Below the pieces are notes generated by a model. The model was not told the DNA's origin. It was given only the letters and a program-made list of their open reading frames with translations, and searched no databases. From Tubiluchus corallicola (Eukaryota > Priapulida > Priapulimorpha > Priapulimorphida > Tubiluchidae), in the NCBI GenBank assembly GCA_030141605.1, contig JAQGDQ010002421.1, forward strand, positions 1-54,755: a DNA stretch of 54,755 nt, read 5' to 3'. Positions 8,009-18,601 of this stretch are shown in pieces (positions within the stretch are counted from its first letter, which is position 1; each line of letters opens with the position of its first letter). The position numbers were made by a program, and so were the translations under genes.

Positions 8009-9037
8009 ATGAGAGAGGATTATTTGAACGCAAATACTGACAAGCTATCTGCTAGAGAAAAGGAATTTGAAAAATCTCTTAGACCTCTTTATTTTAATGA
8101 TTTTTCAGGGCAACAGAAAGTATTGGAGAATCTTAAGATTTTTGTAACGGCAGCAAACAAACGAAATGAACCTCTTGACCATATTCTTTTACACGGACCA
8201 CCTGGGTTAGGTAAGACGACACTTGCTAACGTTATTGCCAACGAATTGCACTCTAATTTAAAAACAACGTCAGGACCTGTGCTGGAAAAGCCAAGCGACT
8301 TGGCGGGGCTCTTGACAGGATTAGAAAGGGGAGATGTGCTTTTTGTGGATGAAATACACAGATTAAATCCCATAATAGAAGAGTATTTGTACTCCGCAAT
8401 GGAAGATTATAAAATAGACATTATGTTGGAGAGCGGCCCCAATGCCCGCTCTGTGCAAATCTCTTTAAGCCCCTTTACATTAGTAGGGGCCACAACTCGT
8501 ACGGGGCTTTTAACAGCACCACTGAGGTCTCGATTTGGTATTAATGCACGGTTAGAGTATTATGACGCTAACATTTTGCAAAAAATCGTCATAAGAGCAT
8601 CAAACATTTTAAAGCTAAAAATAAAAGACGATGCAGCATTTGAAATAGCAAGACGAAGTAGAGGAACCCCAAGAATTGCTAATAATTTATTGAGAAGGAC
8701 AAGAGATTTTGCCGAAGTGAAAGGAACAGGAACAATTACAAAGCCAATTGCCAAGATGGCATTAGAGGCTTTAGAAGTGGATGAGTATGGTCTTGACAAA
8801 ATGGATAATCATATTCTTAGAACAATAATTCAAAAATTTGGCGGCGGACCTGTTGGCATTTCTACTATTGCCACTGCTTGTGGAGAAGAAGCCGAAACTA
8901 TTGAAGAAGTATACGAGCCATTCTTAATTCAAGAAGGATATATGAAAAGAACAACCCGAGGAAGGGAGGCAACAGAATTGGCTTATAAGCACTTGAATGT
9001 AACCCCTCCAAATAAAATGGATGATTTATTTATGTAA
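8009..9037 (+). CDS. ruvB: Holliday junction branch migration ATPase RuvB
   Basis: 342 residues, normal for RuvB. Walker A is GPPGLGKT at about 64-70 and Walker B is VLFVDEIHR near 110. The sensor-1 region reads [21 protein letters not shown] and is nearly invariant in the family. The C-terminal winged helix covers about 255-330 ([17 protein letters not shown], ending [15 protein letters not shown]). RuvB is the hexameric motor that drives Holliday junction migration with RuvA. ruvA and ruvC are not in this window. The gene is monocistronic after the operon terminator. Confidence 0.97.
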   Translation: MREDYLNANTDKLSAREKEFEKSLRPLYFNDFSGQQKVLENLKIFVTAANKRNEPLDHILLHGPPGLGKTTLANVIANELHSNLKTTSGPVLEKPSDLAGLLTGLERGDVLFVDEIHRLNPIIEEYLYSAMEDYKIDIMLESGPNARSVQISLSPFTLVGATTRTGLLTAPLRSRFGINARLEYYDANILQKIVIRASNILKLKIKDDAAFEIARRSRGTPRIANNLLRRTRDFAEVKGTGTITKPIAKMALEALEVDEYGLDKMDNHILRTIIQKFGGGPVGISTIATACGEEAETIEEVYEPFLIQEGYMKRTTRGREATELAYKHLNVTPPNKMDDLFM

Positions 9038-9101
9038 TTAATTATAAAAAACCTTAAGCGATACAAAACTGTATTACTCAAATTACATATCATTTTTTTA
9101 T

Positions 9102-9968
9102 TTGCAACTAAAAATTGTAGTGTTGTTATGCATAACTTGCACCCATGCTATTGCCCAACAATATTACACATTAGAAGGAAATGTAATACCAGAAAGTGGA
9201 AAAGGGAAAGAGACTTTAATTTTTATAGAGGAAGTAAATTGGTCTATCGCTACAGATGAAACGGGGTATTTTTCTGTTTCATTACCCATAGGAAACTACA
9301 CATTGCGAGTTGACGACAAGGGATTTAGTCTGTTTTCCCAACAAGTGGAACTTGATGAGAACAAAAATATCAATATAGAGTTGTTCGCATTAGGGGAAAA
9401 AAATAAAAACCAACAAACGGCAACATTAAAAGGTATTTTCGGAACAACATTTGGTTTTTCGACTCTCAAAGGCAATAGTGCGGTAATGTTAGGGATTGAG
9501 GCAGGAGTGACAATAAAAAACAGATATATATTATGTTTTCATGGAGAGGCTCTTGTTTCTCATATTGATTTTGAGGGCTATGCAGAACCCACCCTTTACG
9601 CAGTTGCTGATTTGACTACAACATTGGGAACCTCAGGAGTTAGCATAGGATATATCTTTTTTCCGTCAGGATTGTTCAATGTGCAGCTTTCGTCATCATT
9701 TTTTGGTATGGGTATAAGCACTAACATATCTGCGAATAAAAAACCTGAATACCAAGTTCCATATCCAAGTAGTAATGTGGAAAGAGGGTTGTTTTATCTT
9801 ACAAGACCCGCTGTTGGGTTGAATTATAATATAGCAAGCAAGTTATTTCTTAACGTTCAAGTAGGTTACTCAGTCATTATTAATGATCAACAACTCATCA
9901 ATTTACAGAAAGATGAATTATCAGGTTTTAATTTTAGCATAGGGATAAAGTTTATCAATCTAAAATAA
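9102..9968 (+). CDS. Carboxypeptidase-regulatory-like domain plus barrel-like envelope protein
   Basis: 288 residues from a TTG start at 9102, chosen because it opens a signal peptide (QLKIVVLLCITCTHAIAQ). Residues about 22-95 form a carboxypeptidase regulatory-like/CNA-B beta sandwich (LEGNVIPESGKGKETLIFI, then TDETGYFSVSLPIGNYTLRV). The rest has alternating beta strands (GTTFGFSTLKG, TTLGTSGVSIGYIFF) ending in FNFSIGIKFINLK, which suggests an eight-strand barrel. It may be a small outer-membrane protein. No substrate or partner is evident. Its last 9 bp overlap the convergent exchanger gene. Confidence 0.6.
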   Translation: MQLKIVVLLCITCTHAIAQQYYTLEGNVIPESGKGKETLIFIEEVNWSIATDETGYFSVSLPIGNYTLRVDDKGFSLFSQQVELDENKNINIELFALGEKNKNQQTATLKGIFGTTFGFSTLKGNSAVMLGIEAGVTIKNRYILCFHGEALVSHIDFEGYAEPTLYAVADLTTTLGTSGVSIGYIFFPSGLFNVQLSSSFFGMGISTNISANKKPEYQVPYPSSNVERGLFYLTRPAVGLNYNIASKLFLNVQVGYSVIINDQQLINLQKDELSGFNFSIGIKFINLK

Positions 9969-10910
9969 GAAATATAAATACGTGCTATATGTCAAAAAAA
10001 TTATTATTGCGCCTATTTTTGAAAAAACTTTTTGGGAAATACTGTTCAAAAGAAGGAATGCTACAGTAAATAATAACATCCACCAAAAATCAAAACTTAA
10101 TATAGCAGCGTCAAATTGTATTGGTTTTGCGGTGCTTACCAGACCCAATACAAATAGTATATTGAAGATGTTTGAACCCAAAACTGTCCCTAAAATAATA
10201 TTTGATTCTTTTTTAATACTTGCTACAATAATTGTTATTAATTCAGGAAGACTAGTTCCTATTGCCACCAATGAAATCCCTATTATTCTTTCACTTACAG
10301 AGAAATGTTTGGCAATTTGTATAGAACTTTCAATACACCAATTTGCTCCATAATATAAGCCAATATTGGATAAAATTATTAAAACAGCATCTTTTGAAAA
10401 TTCCCAAAAAGAGCATTGCGTCTGTTTTTCTGGTGCATCTATTTTCTTTACTACATTATTTTTTCTCTTTTCCCTTTTAATTTTTATTACAATGTATGTT
10501 GTTAATAGCGTTACTAATACTCCTCCTTCTATGTTGCTAATGGTTCCATTTAGTCCAAATAAATAGAACAAGGCATAGGAGGAAAATAAGATTATCCATT
10601 CTAATGTTAAGACTCTATTCTTAATATTGATTGGAGAAATAAACATTCCAATTGTCAATATTAACCCCATATTGCAGATATTTGAACCTATAACATTTCC
10701 CAGTGAAATATTGGCGTTGCCTCTGAACGCCGATTCGGCACTTACAAAGAGTTCAGGTGAAGAAGTTCCAATAGCTATTACAGTTGCACTTATTATAAAT
10801 GGGGATATTTTTAACTTTTTGGATATTTTTATAGACGATATTACTAAGTAATTACCCGAAATAAATAGCAATCCCAGCCCTAATATCAAGTAAAACGTTG
10901 TTATCCACAT
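9960..10910 (-). CDS. Calcium/sodium antiporter, YrbG/CaCA family
   Basis: 316 residues with about 10 membrane helices in two inverted halves. Each half carries the CaCA alpha-repeat signature: AIGTSSPELFVSAESA near residues 45-60 and AIGTSLPELITIIVASI near 215-232. The conserved Glu residues in these repeats bind cation in NCX-type exchangers. It belongs to the K+-independent YrbG-like group and should exchange Na+ (or H+) for Ca2+ across the inner membrane. A basic cytoplasmic linker (KIKREKRKNNVVKK) separates the halves. Its stop overlaps the convergent upstream gene by 9 bp, and it follows the LolD-like gene on the minus strand. Confidence 0.92.
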   Translation of the reverse strand: MWITTFYLILGLGLLFISGNYLVISSIKISKKLKISPFIISATVIAIGTSSPELFVSAESAFRGNANISLGNVIGSNICNMGLILTIGMFISPINIKNRVLTLEWIILFSSYALFYLFGLNGTISNIEGGVLVTLLTTYIVIKIKREKRKNNVVKKIDAPEKQTQCSFWEFSKDAVLIILSNIGLYYGANWCIESSIQIAKHFSVSERIIGISLVAIGTSLPELITIIVASIKKESNIILGTVLGSNIFNILFVLGLVSTAKPIQFDAAILSFDFWWMLLFTVAFLLLNSISQKVFSKIGAIIIFLTYSTYLYFLF

Positions 10911-10945
10911 ATATAATGAGAGTAAGCTAAGTGCATGTTTGAAAT

Positions 10946-11689
10946 CTAATTTATTATTTTCCCATCTTTTATCTCTAACATTCTATCAGATTTTTGAGCT
11001 AATTTTTGATTATGAGTTACAATAATAAATGTTTGTTTTAATTCTGATCTTAGTTTAAAAAACAGCTCATGTAGAGCTTCGGCATTATTAGAGTCCAAGT
11101 TTCCGCTAGGTTCATCTGCAAGCACTATTTTTGGGTTGTTGATGAGTGCTCTTGCTACGGCTGTACGTTGCTGCTCTCCCCCTGAAATTTCTGATGGTTT
11201 GCTGTTTTCTTTATGTTCTATGGATAATATTTTCATTAAGTTTTTTGCAGATTCGTGCAGCTCTTTTTTGTCCCTATGAGAAATGTACCCTGGCATACAA
11301 ATATTTTCTAAAACAGTAAATTCAGGTAATAAATTGTGAAATTGAAAAATAAACCCTATGAATTGGTTCCGTATTTTTGAGATGCTGGTATTTTCTGTGT
11401 GAGAAGAAAATAGTTTTTTTAAAAAACTATTGTTCATCTTATTAGGTGGGTTATTGGATATACCCCTTCCCATTTCTTTGAGGTTTTCTAAATGCACCCC
11501 ATCCAAGACAATTGTTCCACTATCTGGCTTTTCTAGTGTGCCAAGTATATGCAACAATGTACTTTTGCCTGCTCCAGAAGCTCCTATTATGGAGACAATT
11601 TCTTGCTTTTTAATGGCAATAGTCACATCTTTTAATACTTTCACATTGCCGTAGCTCTTGCTAATATTGTTCCCTTCAAGTATTTTCAT
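10946..11689 (-). CDS. LolD-like ABC transporter ATP-binding protein
   Basis: 247 residues. Walker A is GASGAGKSTLLHILG (about 36-50), the Q-loop region is FIFQFHNLLPEFTVLEN, the signature is SGGEQQRTAVARALINNPKIVLADEPSGNLDS, and the H-loop is VTHNQK. This is the MacB/LolD/FtsE group, whose LolD member powers lipoprotein release from the inner membrane. Compared with a typical LolD it carries about 25 extra residues before the Q-loop (GRGISNNPPNKMNNSFLKKL region). No LolC/E permease is adjacent, so the substrate is inferred. The start overlaps the end of the acyltransferase gene by 14 bp, indicating coupled translation. Confidence 0.85.
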   Translation of the reverse strand: MKILEGNNISKSYGNVKVLKDVTIAIKKQEIVSIIGASGAGKSTLLHILGTLEKPDSGTIVLDGVHLENLKEMGRGISNNPPNKMNNSFLKKLFSSHTENTSISKIRNQFIGFIFQFHNLLPEFTVLENICMPGYISHRDKKELHESAKNLMKILSIEHKENSKPSEISGGEQQRTAVARALINNPKIVLADEPSGNLDSNNAEALHELFFKLRSELKQTFIIVTHNQKLAQKSDRMLEIKDGKIIN

Positions 11690-12440
11690 GTTTTTTGTTT
11701 TTTTGGCATTGTTTTATTCCATCCAAGATAGTCTTTTGTGATATTGCAATTAATTCACGTATGTTCTTTTCCGTGTATTTAGAGGTATCTATGGGAGGGT
11801 GTATTTTTAGCTTAACCACTCCGGGCAATAAATTAAGTGTTTTGTTAGGTAATATTTTTTCTGTCCCCACCATACTTATGGGTAAAATAGGAAGTTTTAA
11901 ATCCAATGCCATCATAAAAGCTCCTTTTTTAAATGGTCGCAAATTATCTATAGATTTTCCTCTTGACCCTTCTGGGAAAAAAACAACAGACACCCCATCT
12001 TTTATCTTATCTTTGTTTTTTTCAAGAGACAACTTAGCGTCTTTTGACCTTTTTCTATCTATCATTATATGTCCGACACGCTTGCTTCCCCATCCTAAAC
12101 CTGGTATTTTCGCCAATTCTTTTTTCATCACCCATCTAAAATTTATCAAAAGTTTTGCATATAATATGAAAATATCAAAACCGCTAATATGATTGGAAAT
12201 CACAACATATGATTGCTTTTTAACAATATTTTCTTTGCCTTCTACCTTAACAAATACAGGAGTAATTAATAGTGTGAGCAATGCCCATGAATATCCCGAA
12301 CACCAGTGTAAAACTTTTTGTGATACAAAAAGCCCTAAAACAAGTGCTAATGTGCCAAAAAACAGCGTACTTATTGCCATGATGGGAAAGATCACAAGCC
12401 ATTTGTATGGCTGATACATTAAAATAGCTATTTTTTTCAT
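11676..12440 (-). CDS. 1-acyl-sn-glycerol-3-phosphate acyltransferase (PlsC-like)
   Basis: 254 residues with one or two N-terminal membrane helices (WLVIFPIMAISTLFFGTLAL) and the PlsC acyltransferase domain. Motif I is NHISGFD (NHxxxxD) at about residues 87-93. Motif III is FFPEGSRGKS, and the basic motif II region lies around GSKRVGHIMIDRKR. It should acylate lysophosphatidic acid to phosphatidic acid at the inner membrane. Length is normal. First gene of a minus-strand run with the LolD-like ATPase and probably the exchanger. Confidence 0.92.
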   Translation of the reverse strand: MKKIAILMYQPYKWLVIFPIMAISTLFFGTLALVLGLFVSQKVLHWCSGYSWALLTLLITPVFVKVEGKENIVKKQSYVVISNHISGFDIFILYAKLLINFRWVMKKELAKIPGLGWGSKRVGHIMIDRKRSKDAKLSLEKNKDKIKDGVSVVFFPEGSRGKSIDNLRPFKKGAFMMALDLKLPILPISMVGTEKILPNKTLNLLPGVVKLKIHPPIDTSKYTEKNIRELIAISQKTILDGIKQCQKNKKHENT

Positions 12441-12682
12441 ATTAACTTCTAAGTTTAATTATAATTAAATTTAATTCTTTAAAATTCATCACTCAAAATT
12501 AAGCTTATTTAACTTAAAAAGTAAAAATATATTAACAAAAACACACATGTATAACTAAACTATATAATAAATAATGAGCCTGATAGAGCAAAAAATATAA
12601 AAAGAATTTGATTATGTTTGATAAACACACTAATTTTAACAATTATTTGTAGTCAAATAATGCAGATGAACTTAAAGCAAAT

Positions 12683-13312
12683 ATGGATCAATATCCTTCT
12701 AAAATTTTAGAAAACGCAATAGAACAAATATCTAAGCTACCAGGAATAGGGAAAAAAACGGCTTTGCGTTTGGCTTTGTATTTGCTGAAAAACGAAAAAA
12801 AATTTACATTTGAGCTTGCAGAAGCATTGGTAGATTTGCGCGCTAAAACAAAGCATTGCAGTGTTTGCCATATCATTTCTAATAGCGAAGAGTGTACTTG
12901 TGAATCTATCAACAAAGATACATCTCTGTTGTGTGTAGTAGAAGATACGCCTGATGCAATAGCCATACAAAACACAGCACAGTTTAATGGTTATTTTCAC
13001 ATATTGGGCGGGCTGATTTCTCCTATGGATGGGGTGGGGCCAAATGATATCAATATAGAATCTTTAATAAAAAGAGTAAGTGTTTTAAAACCAACCATCA
13101 AAGAGGTTATTTTTGCTCTTAGTCCGACAATGGAAGGTGACACTACGGCTTTTTATATTGCTAAACAGTTGGCATCATATAATTTGAAGATATCTGCAGT
13201 GGCAAGGGGAATTCCTTTGGGACGCAACATAGAATATACTGATGAAATGACGTTAGGGAGAAGTATTGTGCATAGAATGGAATATGAATTTGATACTATC
13301 GAAACAAATTAG
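12683..13312 (+). CDS. recR: Recombination mediator RecR
   Basis: 209 residues, full length. The N-terminal helix-hairpin-helix reads ISKLPGIGKKTALRLALYLL (about 17-36). A four-Cys zinc finger follows (CSVCHIISNSEECTC, about 57-71). The Toprim domain begins LLCVVEDTPDAIAI (about 80), and the C-terminal Walker-B-like part reads TDEMTLGRSI. RecR works with RecO to load RecA in gap repair. It is preceded by a 240-bp AT-rich gap in which I see no other gene, and followed 36 bp later by tpiA. Confidence 0.97.
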   Translation: MDQYPSKILENAIEQISKLPGIGKKTALRLALYLLKNEKKFTFELAEALVDLRAKTKHCSVCHIISNSEECTCESINKDTSLLCVVEDTPDAIAIQNTAQFNGYFHILGGLISPMDGVGPNDINIESLIKRVSVLKPTIKEVIFALSPTMEGDTTAFYIAKQLASYNLKISAVARGIPLGRNIEYTDEMTLGRSIVHRMEYEFDTIETN

Positions 13313-13348
13313 ATTATTTTGGTGAAATATATAATTTATTAATAAAAA

Positions 13349-14110
13349 ATGAGAAAAAAAATAGTAGCAGGCAATTGGAAAATGAACAAAAACCTGCAAG
13401 AAGGCGAAAATTTAGCATCAGAAATAACAACTGTTTTTAAAAATGAAGTACACAATGGAGCTATAGCTGTGTTATGTCCGCCATTTATTCATTTAAGCAG
13501 CATAGCATCTATAATTGATGGAGTTAAAAACTTGCATTTGGGTGCGCAAAATTGTAACAACAATTTGTCGGGAGCTTTTACAGGTGAGATTTCTGTAGAA
13601 ATGTTAAAATCTGTGGGCGTTAACCACGTGATTATTGGTCATAGTGAAAGAAGAGAATATTACAAAGAAGAAAATGATTTTTTGGCCAAAAAAGTAGATA
13701 CTGCACTGGAAGCAGGAGTAACACCTATCTTTTGTTGTGGGGAGACACTGCAGGTGAGAGAGAGTAACAAACATTTTAGTTTTGTTGCAAACCAACTAAG
13801 TGAAAGTTTGTTTCATCTTGACAAAAATCAAATAGCAAAGTTAGTAATAGCGTATGAGCCTATTTGGGCTATTGGCACAGGAAAAACAGCCTCTTCACTA
13901 CAGGCACAAGAAATGCATGAACACATAAGAAAGCATATTGCAGGGACGTATGGCAGTGCAATAGCTGAAAAAATTTCTATACTATACGGCGGAAGTTGTA
14001 ACCCAACTAATGCAAAGGAAATATTTTCAGGAAAAGATGTAGATGGAGGATTGATTGGAGGAGCATCTTTAAAGACGCAGGACTTTATAAGCATACTACA
14101 AGCGTTTTAA
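13349..14110 (+). CDS. tpiA: Triosephosphate isomerase
   Basis: 253 residues. Key motifs are present in order: AGNWKMNKN (substrate-binding Asn/Lys, about 7-15), IIGHSERREYY with the electrophilic His (about 93-103), and AYEPIWAIGTGKTAS with the catalytic Glu (about 170). Phosphate-gripping LYGGSCNPTNA and GGLIGGASL are at the end. It interconverts DHAP and glyceraldehyde-3-phosphate in glycolysis. It is close behind recR and may share its transcript. Confidence 0.98.
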   Translation: MRKKIVAGNWKMNKNLQEGENLASEITTVFKNEVHNGAIAVLCPPFIHLSSIASIIDGVKNLHLGAQNCNNNLSGAFTGEISVEMLKSVGVNHVIIGHSERREYYKEENDFLAKKVDTALEAGVTPIFCCGETLQVRESNKHFSFVANQLSESLFHLDKNQIAKLVIAYEPIWAIGTGKTASSLQAQEMHEHIRKHIAGTYGSAIAEKISILYGGSCNPTNAKEIFSGKDVDGGLIGGASLKTQDFISILQAF

Positions 14111-14244
14111 TAGAGTAATTGTAATTTGTTTGTAAGGAATTGAAAGCCAACAAGTTATAAGGCCCTTGTTAATTTGCACACGTCCTTACTACTAATAATT
14201 TGATATGGTTTTGTATAAGAAGTCAATGGCATTATAAAATGTTA

Positions 14245-15555
14245 ATGAAAGCGTTAAAATTTGGAGGGACATCAGTAGGCACGCCTGAAAGCATGAGAAA
14301 GGTAGTTCAAATAGTTACACAAGGCGATCCGAAAATTGTTGTATTATCTGCATTATCTACTGTAACAAACTCATTGGCAGAAATAGTAGAGTACCTATAT
14401 CATCAGCAAATTGATGAGGCGAGTGATAAGATTGACGCCTTGAAGCAACATCATATTAGTTTTTGCAACAATTTATTTAAAAGCAAGGAAAAACTTCATG
14501 AAGCAGTTGCCTATGTAAACTCTGTTTCACAATACATAAGTGAGTTTTTGAAAGTTTCCTCTTTTTCTGAAAAAGAAGAGAAAGAAGTACTAGCACAGGG
14601 AGAAATACTTTCCACAAATATTTTTCAAAAGTGTTTGGAAGAAACAGAGCATAGCTCTATGCTTATTTCTGCTTATGACCTGATAAGGTTGACAGAAGAT
14701 CAAAAACCAGACATAGGCTTTACGGAGCGAAGCTTAAAGAAAATATTAGATAAAAACAGCTCATGCAATTTATTTATTACCCAAGGCTTTATTTGTTTAA
14801 ACTCAAAAGAAGAAGTGGACAACTTAGAAAGAGGAGGTAGCGACTATACAGTTTCTATTTTAGGATCAGCAATGCGGTCTGATGTGATAGAAATTTGGAC
14901 AGATATTGATGGCATGCACAATAGCGACCCAAGGTATGTGAAAAACACATTTCCTGTGGCACAGTTATCTTTTCATGAAGCTTCGGAGTTGGCATATTTT
15001 GGAGCAAAAATATTGCATCCACTATCAATATTGCCAGCGCAAAAAAAGAACATACCCGTTCGGCTAAGAAACACAATGCAACCCAATGCCAAAGGAACGA
15101 CAATAAATAATATTGATAAAGAAGGGATAAAATCTGTTGCCGCCAAAGACAACATTATAGCTATTAAAATAAAGTCAGCGCGCATGTTGTTGGCATGTGG
15201 TTTTTTAAAGCAAATGTTTGATGTTTTTGAAAAATACCAAACCCCAATAGATATGATAACTACTTCGGAAGTAGCAGTCTCTTTGACTATTGATAATGAT
15301 AGATATCTTAAAGAAATAGTAGAATATTTGAATGATTTTGGTGAGGTGATTATTGACAAAGATCAAACAATTATATGTGTGGTGGGAAATAAGATAGTAG
15401 CCAAAAAAGGTATCGTACAAAAAATATTTGATGCTCTATTTGATATACCCGTACGAATGATTTCTTATGGAGGCAGTGCATATAATATTTCTTTACTTGT
15501 TGACACTAAAAATAAAAAAGAAGCCTTACAACAACTCAACAAATATTTATTTTAA
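14245..15555 (+). CDS. lysC: Aspartate kinase (monofunctional)
   Basis: 436 residues from the ATG at 14245, chosen because the family begins MKALKFGGTSVG; the frame is open further upstream. The amino-acid kinase domain includes KFGGTSVG (phosphate loop), FITQGFICLN and GGSDYTVSILGSAM. Two regulatory ACT domains lie at about 300-430 (IAIKIKSARMLLACGFLKQ; TTSEVAVSLTIDND). It phosphorylates aspartate as the first step to lysine, threonine and methionine. It lacks a homoserine dehydrogenase fusion and resembles the class-III lysine-sensitive enzymes, though sensitivity cannot be read from sequence. Confidence 0.93.
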   Translation: MKALKFGGTSVGTPESMRKVVQIVTQGDPKIVVLSALSTVTNSLAEIVEYLYHQQIDEASDKIDALKQHHISFCNNLFKSKEKLHEAVAYVNSVSQYISEFLKVSSFSEKEEKEVLAQGEILSTNIFQKCLEETEHSSMLISAYDLIRLTEDQKPDIGFTERSLKKILDKNSSCNLFITQGFICLNSKEEVDNLERGGSDYTVSILGSAMRSDVIEIWTDIDGMHNSDPRYVKNTFPVAQLSFHEASELAYFGAKILHPLSILPAQKKNIPVRLRNTMQPNAKGTTINNIDKEGIKSVAAKDNIIAIKIKSARMLLACGFLKQMFDVFEKYQTPIDMITTSEVAVSLTIDNDRYLKEIVEYLNDFGEVIIDKDQTIICVVGNKIVAKKGIVQKIFDALFDIPVRMISYGGSAYNISLLVDTKNKKEALQQLNKYLF

Positions 15556-15588
15556 AAGCTTATTACCAAAAGAATAAGTACAATTTTT

Positions 15589-15596
15589 TACCTTTG
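15589..15596 (+). promoter_or_regulatory. Bacteroidota -7 element (TACCTTTG)
   Basis: TACCTTTG matches TAnnTTTG and sits 20 bp before the ATG of the membrane-TPR gene, so that gene probably starts a transcript. No exact -33 TTTG is visible. Confidence 0.55.
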
Positions 15597-15615
15597 TCTC
15601 AAGGAGTCTGTATAT

Positions 15616-18594
15616 ATGAAAGAGTTAAATTTTTGGAAAGCGTGGCAAAAACCCTATAAGCAAATATATGTTCTTTTATTAAGTTCATTTTTTGGGCTGA
15701 TAGTATTGGGATTCATATTGCGTTATACAGGAGATTTAATAGTATACCCATGGCAGGTTGAGCAAACGATAAAAGAAGTAGAAGTCCCCTCATTATCTTT
15801 TTCTATTGCAGAAGAAGAGGTATATGTGCCAGTAAAAAATTACGCTCTATTGCAAGCATATCAAGCGGGTATTTTTGTGCTTAATCCATTAATAACATAT
15901 ACTTATTTGCTTGTTTTTGCTGCGATACTATTGATTATATTTACTTGCATTACCTTCTTGAAGGATTTTTGGTTTTATCTTGGTTTAGCTTTTTTTGTTA
16001 TTGTGGGGGCACTGCTACGATTAGACAGTGTTACGTTATTTGGTGTTGCTAATGTTAGATGGGCTTTTATATTATTTTTAGCACTTTATTTGCCAGTTGC
16101 TTATTATTTCTATGCATTCAAGGTGTTGACTTCATTCATACTGCGTTATTTAGCATTTATTAGCATTACTGCGCTCTATTCGTTGGTGATATATTTCTTT
16201 TCAGAATCTACTACTCCTTTCTTATATATTGCCCACTATGGCATATATGCTCCGATGTTTCTGGCATTAGTATTTTTGTTGCTTATTGGGCATGAAATTA
16301 TTACTTTTTTTGTATATCTTGTTGCAGGGCACTCAAATAGAGGAAGAAAAAGCTTTCTTCATTTTATCATAATAAGCTTCTTTTTTTTGTTGAATGTACT
16401 GCTTGTTTATTTATCTAAACGTAAAATAATATCGTTTGAAATTATATTAATAGATGCTTTTGCTCTTTTCATAATAGCCTCTATAATAGGAATATGGACA
16501 ATAAAAAAACGTGAGACATCATATAAAGATGCTTTTGCCTTTTATCCTTTTGGAGGCATTTTGTATCTTTGCTTAGGCATTATATCCATTATGTTGTTGA
16601 CGTATTTTTTTATTGTGGGCAATGACTCAGGTGTTAGTGCATTTGAAGATGCAGTATTATATACTAATTGGGGTTTAGTGCCATGTTTTTATTCTATGTA
16701 ACAGTTAATTTTGGAGAATATTTTTTGAAAAACCTTCCAATATATAAAGTACTTTTTAACCCTAAAATAGTTCCTTATTTTAGTATTAGAATGGCTGGTG
16801 CAGTGGCCGCGGTGGCGATATTTTACAGTTCAGGAACTTTGATGTATCATAGAGCAATAGCAAGCAACTACCTTTTATTGGCAGACACTTTTTGGCATAA
16901 TGACGAGAGCTTATCAGCCAAAAGATTTTATGAAGAAGCCATTAAGTATGACTTTATGACTTATAAAGCAAACTATTCGTTGGCAATGCTTGAACAACAA
17001 CAGAGCAAGAGATCTTCGCAAAGCATAGAGAATTTCTTTTCTAATGCTATTAAGAAGAAGCCTACCGAACAAGTATTTGTAAATTTTGCTAATGCATATT
17101 TAAGAACAAATAATTTCTTTGAAGCACTGTTTGTTTTACAAAAGGGATTAAAGCATTATCCTGATAGTTATTATTTGCAAAACAATTTAGGTTTGTTATA
17201 TGGTCAATCAGATGTAATAGACTCTGCATTTTATTATTTGCGACAAGCATCAATATTAAAACCAGATAAAGGAGTAGCAGAAGCTAATATATATGGATTA
17301 ATTGCTAGCAAGCAACTATTTGACATTGTGGACTTCCCTCCCTATCAACCTGAAATTGGGAAATATACCCCGTATCTCAATAACTATGTAGTGTGGGCAA
17401 ACTATAAGAGAGAAAGAACCAATATTTTGTCCCACCATCTGCCTGAAAAAATTAAAAATTTAGAATTATCAGAATTTTTACTTTATGCCAACATGTTATT
17501 TCAAGACCAATATGTTAGCCTAAAACAAGACTATCAAACACAAATTAAAGGCTTTTGCGAGACATCCTTAGATGATACTTTTTTTTGTGATATATTAGAA
17601 TATTCTGGAGCTATAGCCTCCATTTCTCAACGAAAATATATGCAAGGTTTAGACAAACTTAAAGCGCTTAGGATTAACTCGGATATTATTAATATGGTTG
17701 GGGGGTATTCTGCTTTACAAGAAAACGCTCCCCATACTGCAATAGAATATTTAGAAAATGTGAGCATGCCTAATAAAAAATTGACACACATTCCGCTATT
17801 GAAAGCATACCAGCAGGTGGGAGCATTCGAAGAAGTAGGGTTATTATTAGACTCTGCAAAAGACAGATACAATGTAAATGATGCAGTAACCTCGTTATTT
17901 GTAGAGGAGTATGATTCCAAGTGACATTTGGAAGGTTGCGTATATTCAAGCATGTATTGAGCATCAATTTATAGCATTAGAAGAGGTAGAGGAAATAATA
18001 AATACTATGCAAGATAGCACGCACAAAATTCAAGCTCAATTAGAGCTGTTGAAATTGCAATATGAAAGGGGAAAAGTGAATGAAGTAGAGCATCTTGTTG
18101 ATGCCATTTTAAATAGTAGTAATTTCTCTCAACATCCTGTGTGGTTGAAAAACAAAGTTATATCTACTGTTGCTGACATTTATATCCAGCAAGGCAACTA
18201 TGTAAAGTTACAAAAGATTTTAGGCGAAAATGAGAAAAGCAATTCCCAAGAAATGATTTTATTGAAGGCAGTGCTGTTGGTTAAAGAAGGAAATAGGGCA
18301 GAGGCGGCGCAGATTTTTGAGACTTTGGCTAATGAAAATCCTTTTTTTGAACAAGCAATTATACAAGCAACGAGATTTTTTATTGAACAACAAGAAGATA
18401 GTAAAGCTTATAGTATTATGCAGCAGGCAATAAAAGTAAATACTAAATCTAAAAATTTAACTATTGCCTTTATAGACCTTTGTTATGAGTTAGGGATTTT
18501 GGGGTATGCCAAAGCGGCAATTAACACCTTGAAGGAAAATTTCCACCCTTCTTATTATCAGTCGGTTAAAGAAAAACACAATTTAAGAATGTAA
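15616..18594 (+). CDS. Large polytopic-membrane plus TPR protein, split by two frameshifts
   Basis: Three consecutive frames (15616-16701, 16668-17924, 17911-18594) form one gene of about 990 residues. The first ends NWGLVPCFYSM while the next continues FSAMFLFYVTVNF; one missing T in the GGGGTTT run near 16673 restores it. The second ends EEYDSK while the third continues SDIWKVAYIQ; one extra base near 17912 restores it. The N-terminal ~400 residues have about nine or ten membrane helices. The rest is tetratricopeptide-like (HNDESLSAKRFYEEAIKYD; LQNNLGLLYGQSDVIDSAFYYL; LLVKEGNRAEAAQIFETL). I do not recognise a named family. Such proteins may be envelope scaffolds or glycan-related. The breaks look like sequencing errors. 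Confidence 0.7.
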
Positions 18595-18601
18595 ACTGTT
18601 T

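Noticed and set aside
12441-12682. Small gene or RNA in the 242-bp gap before recR
   Set aside because: Very AT-rich with stops in all frames; nothing recognisable.
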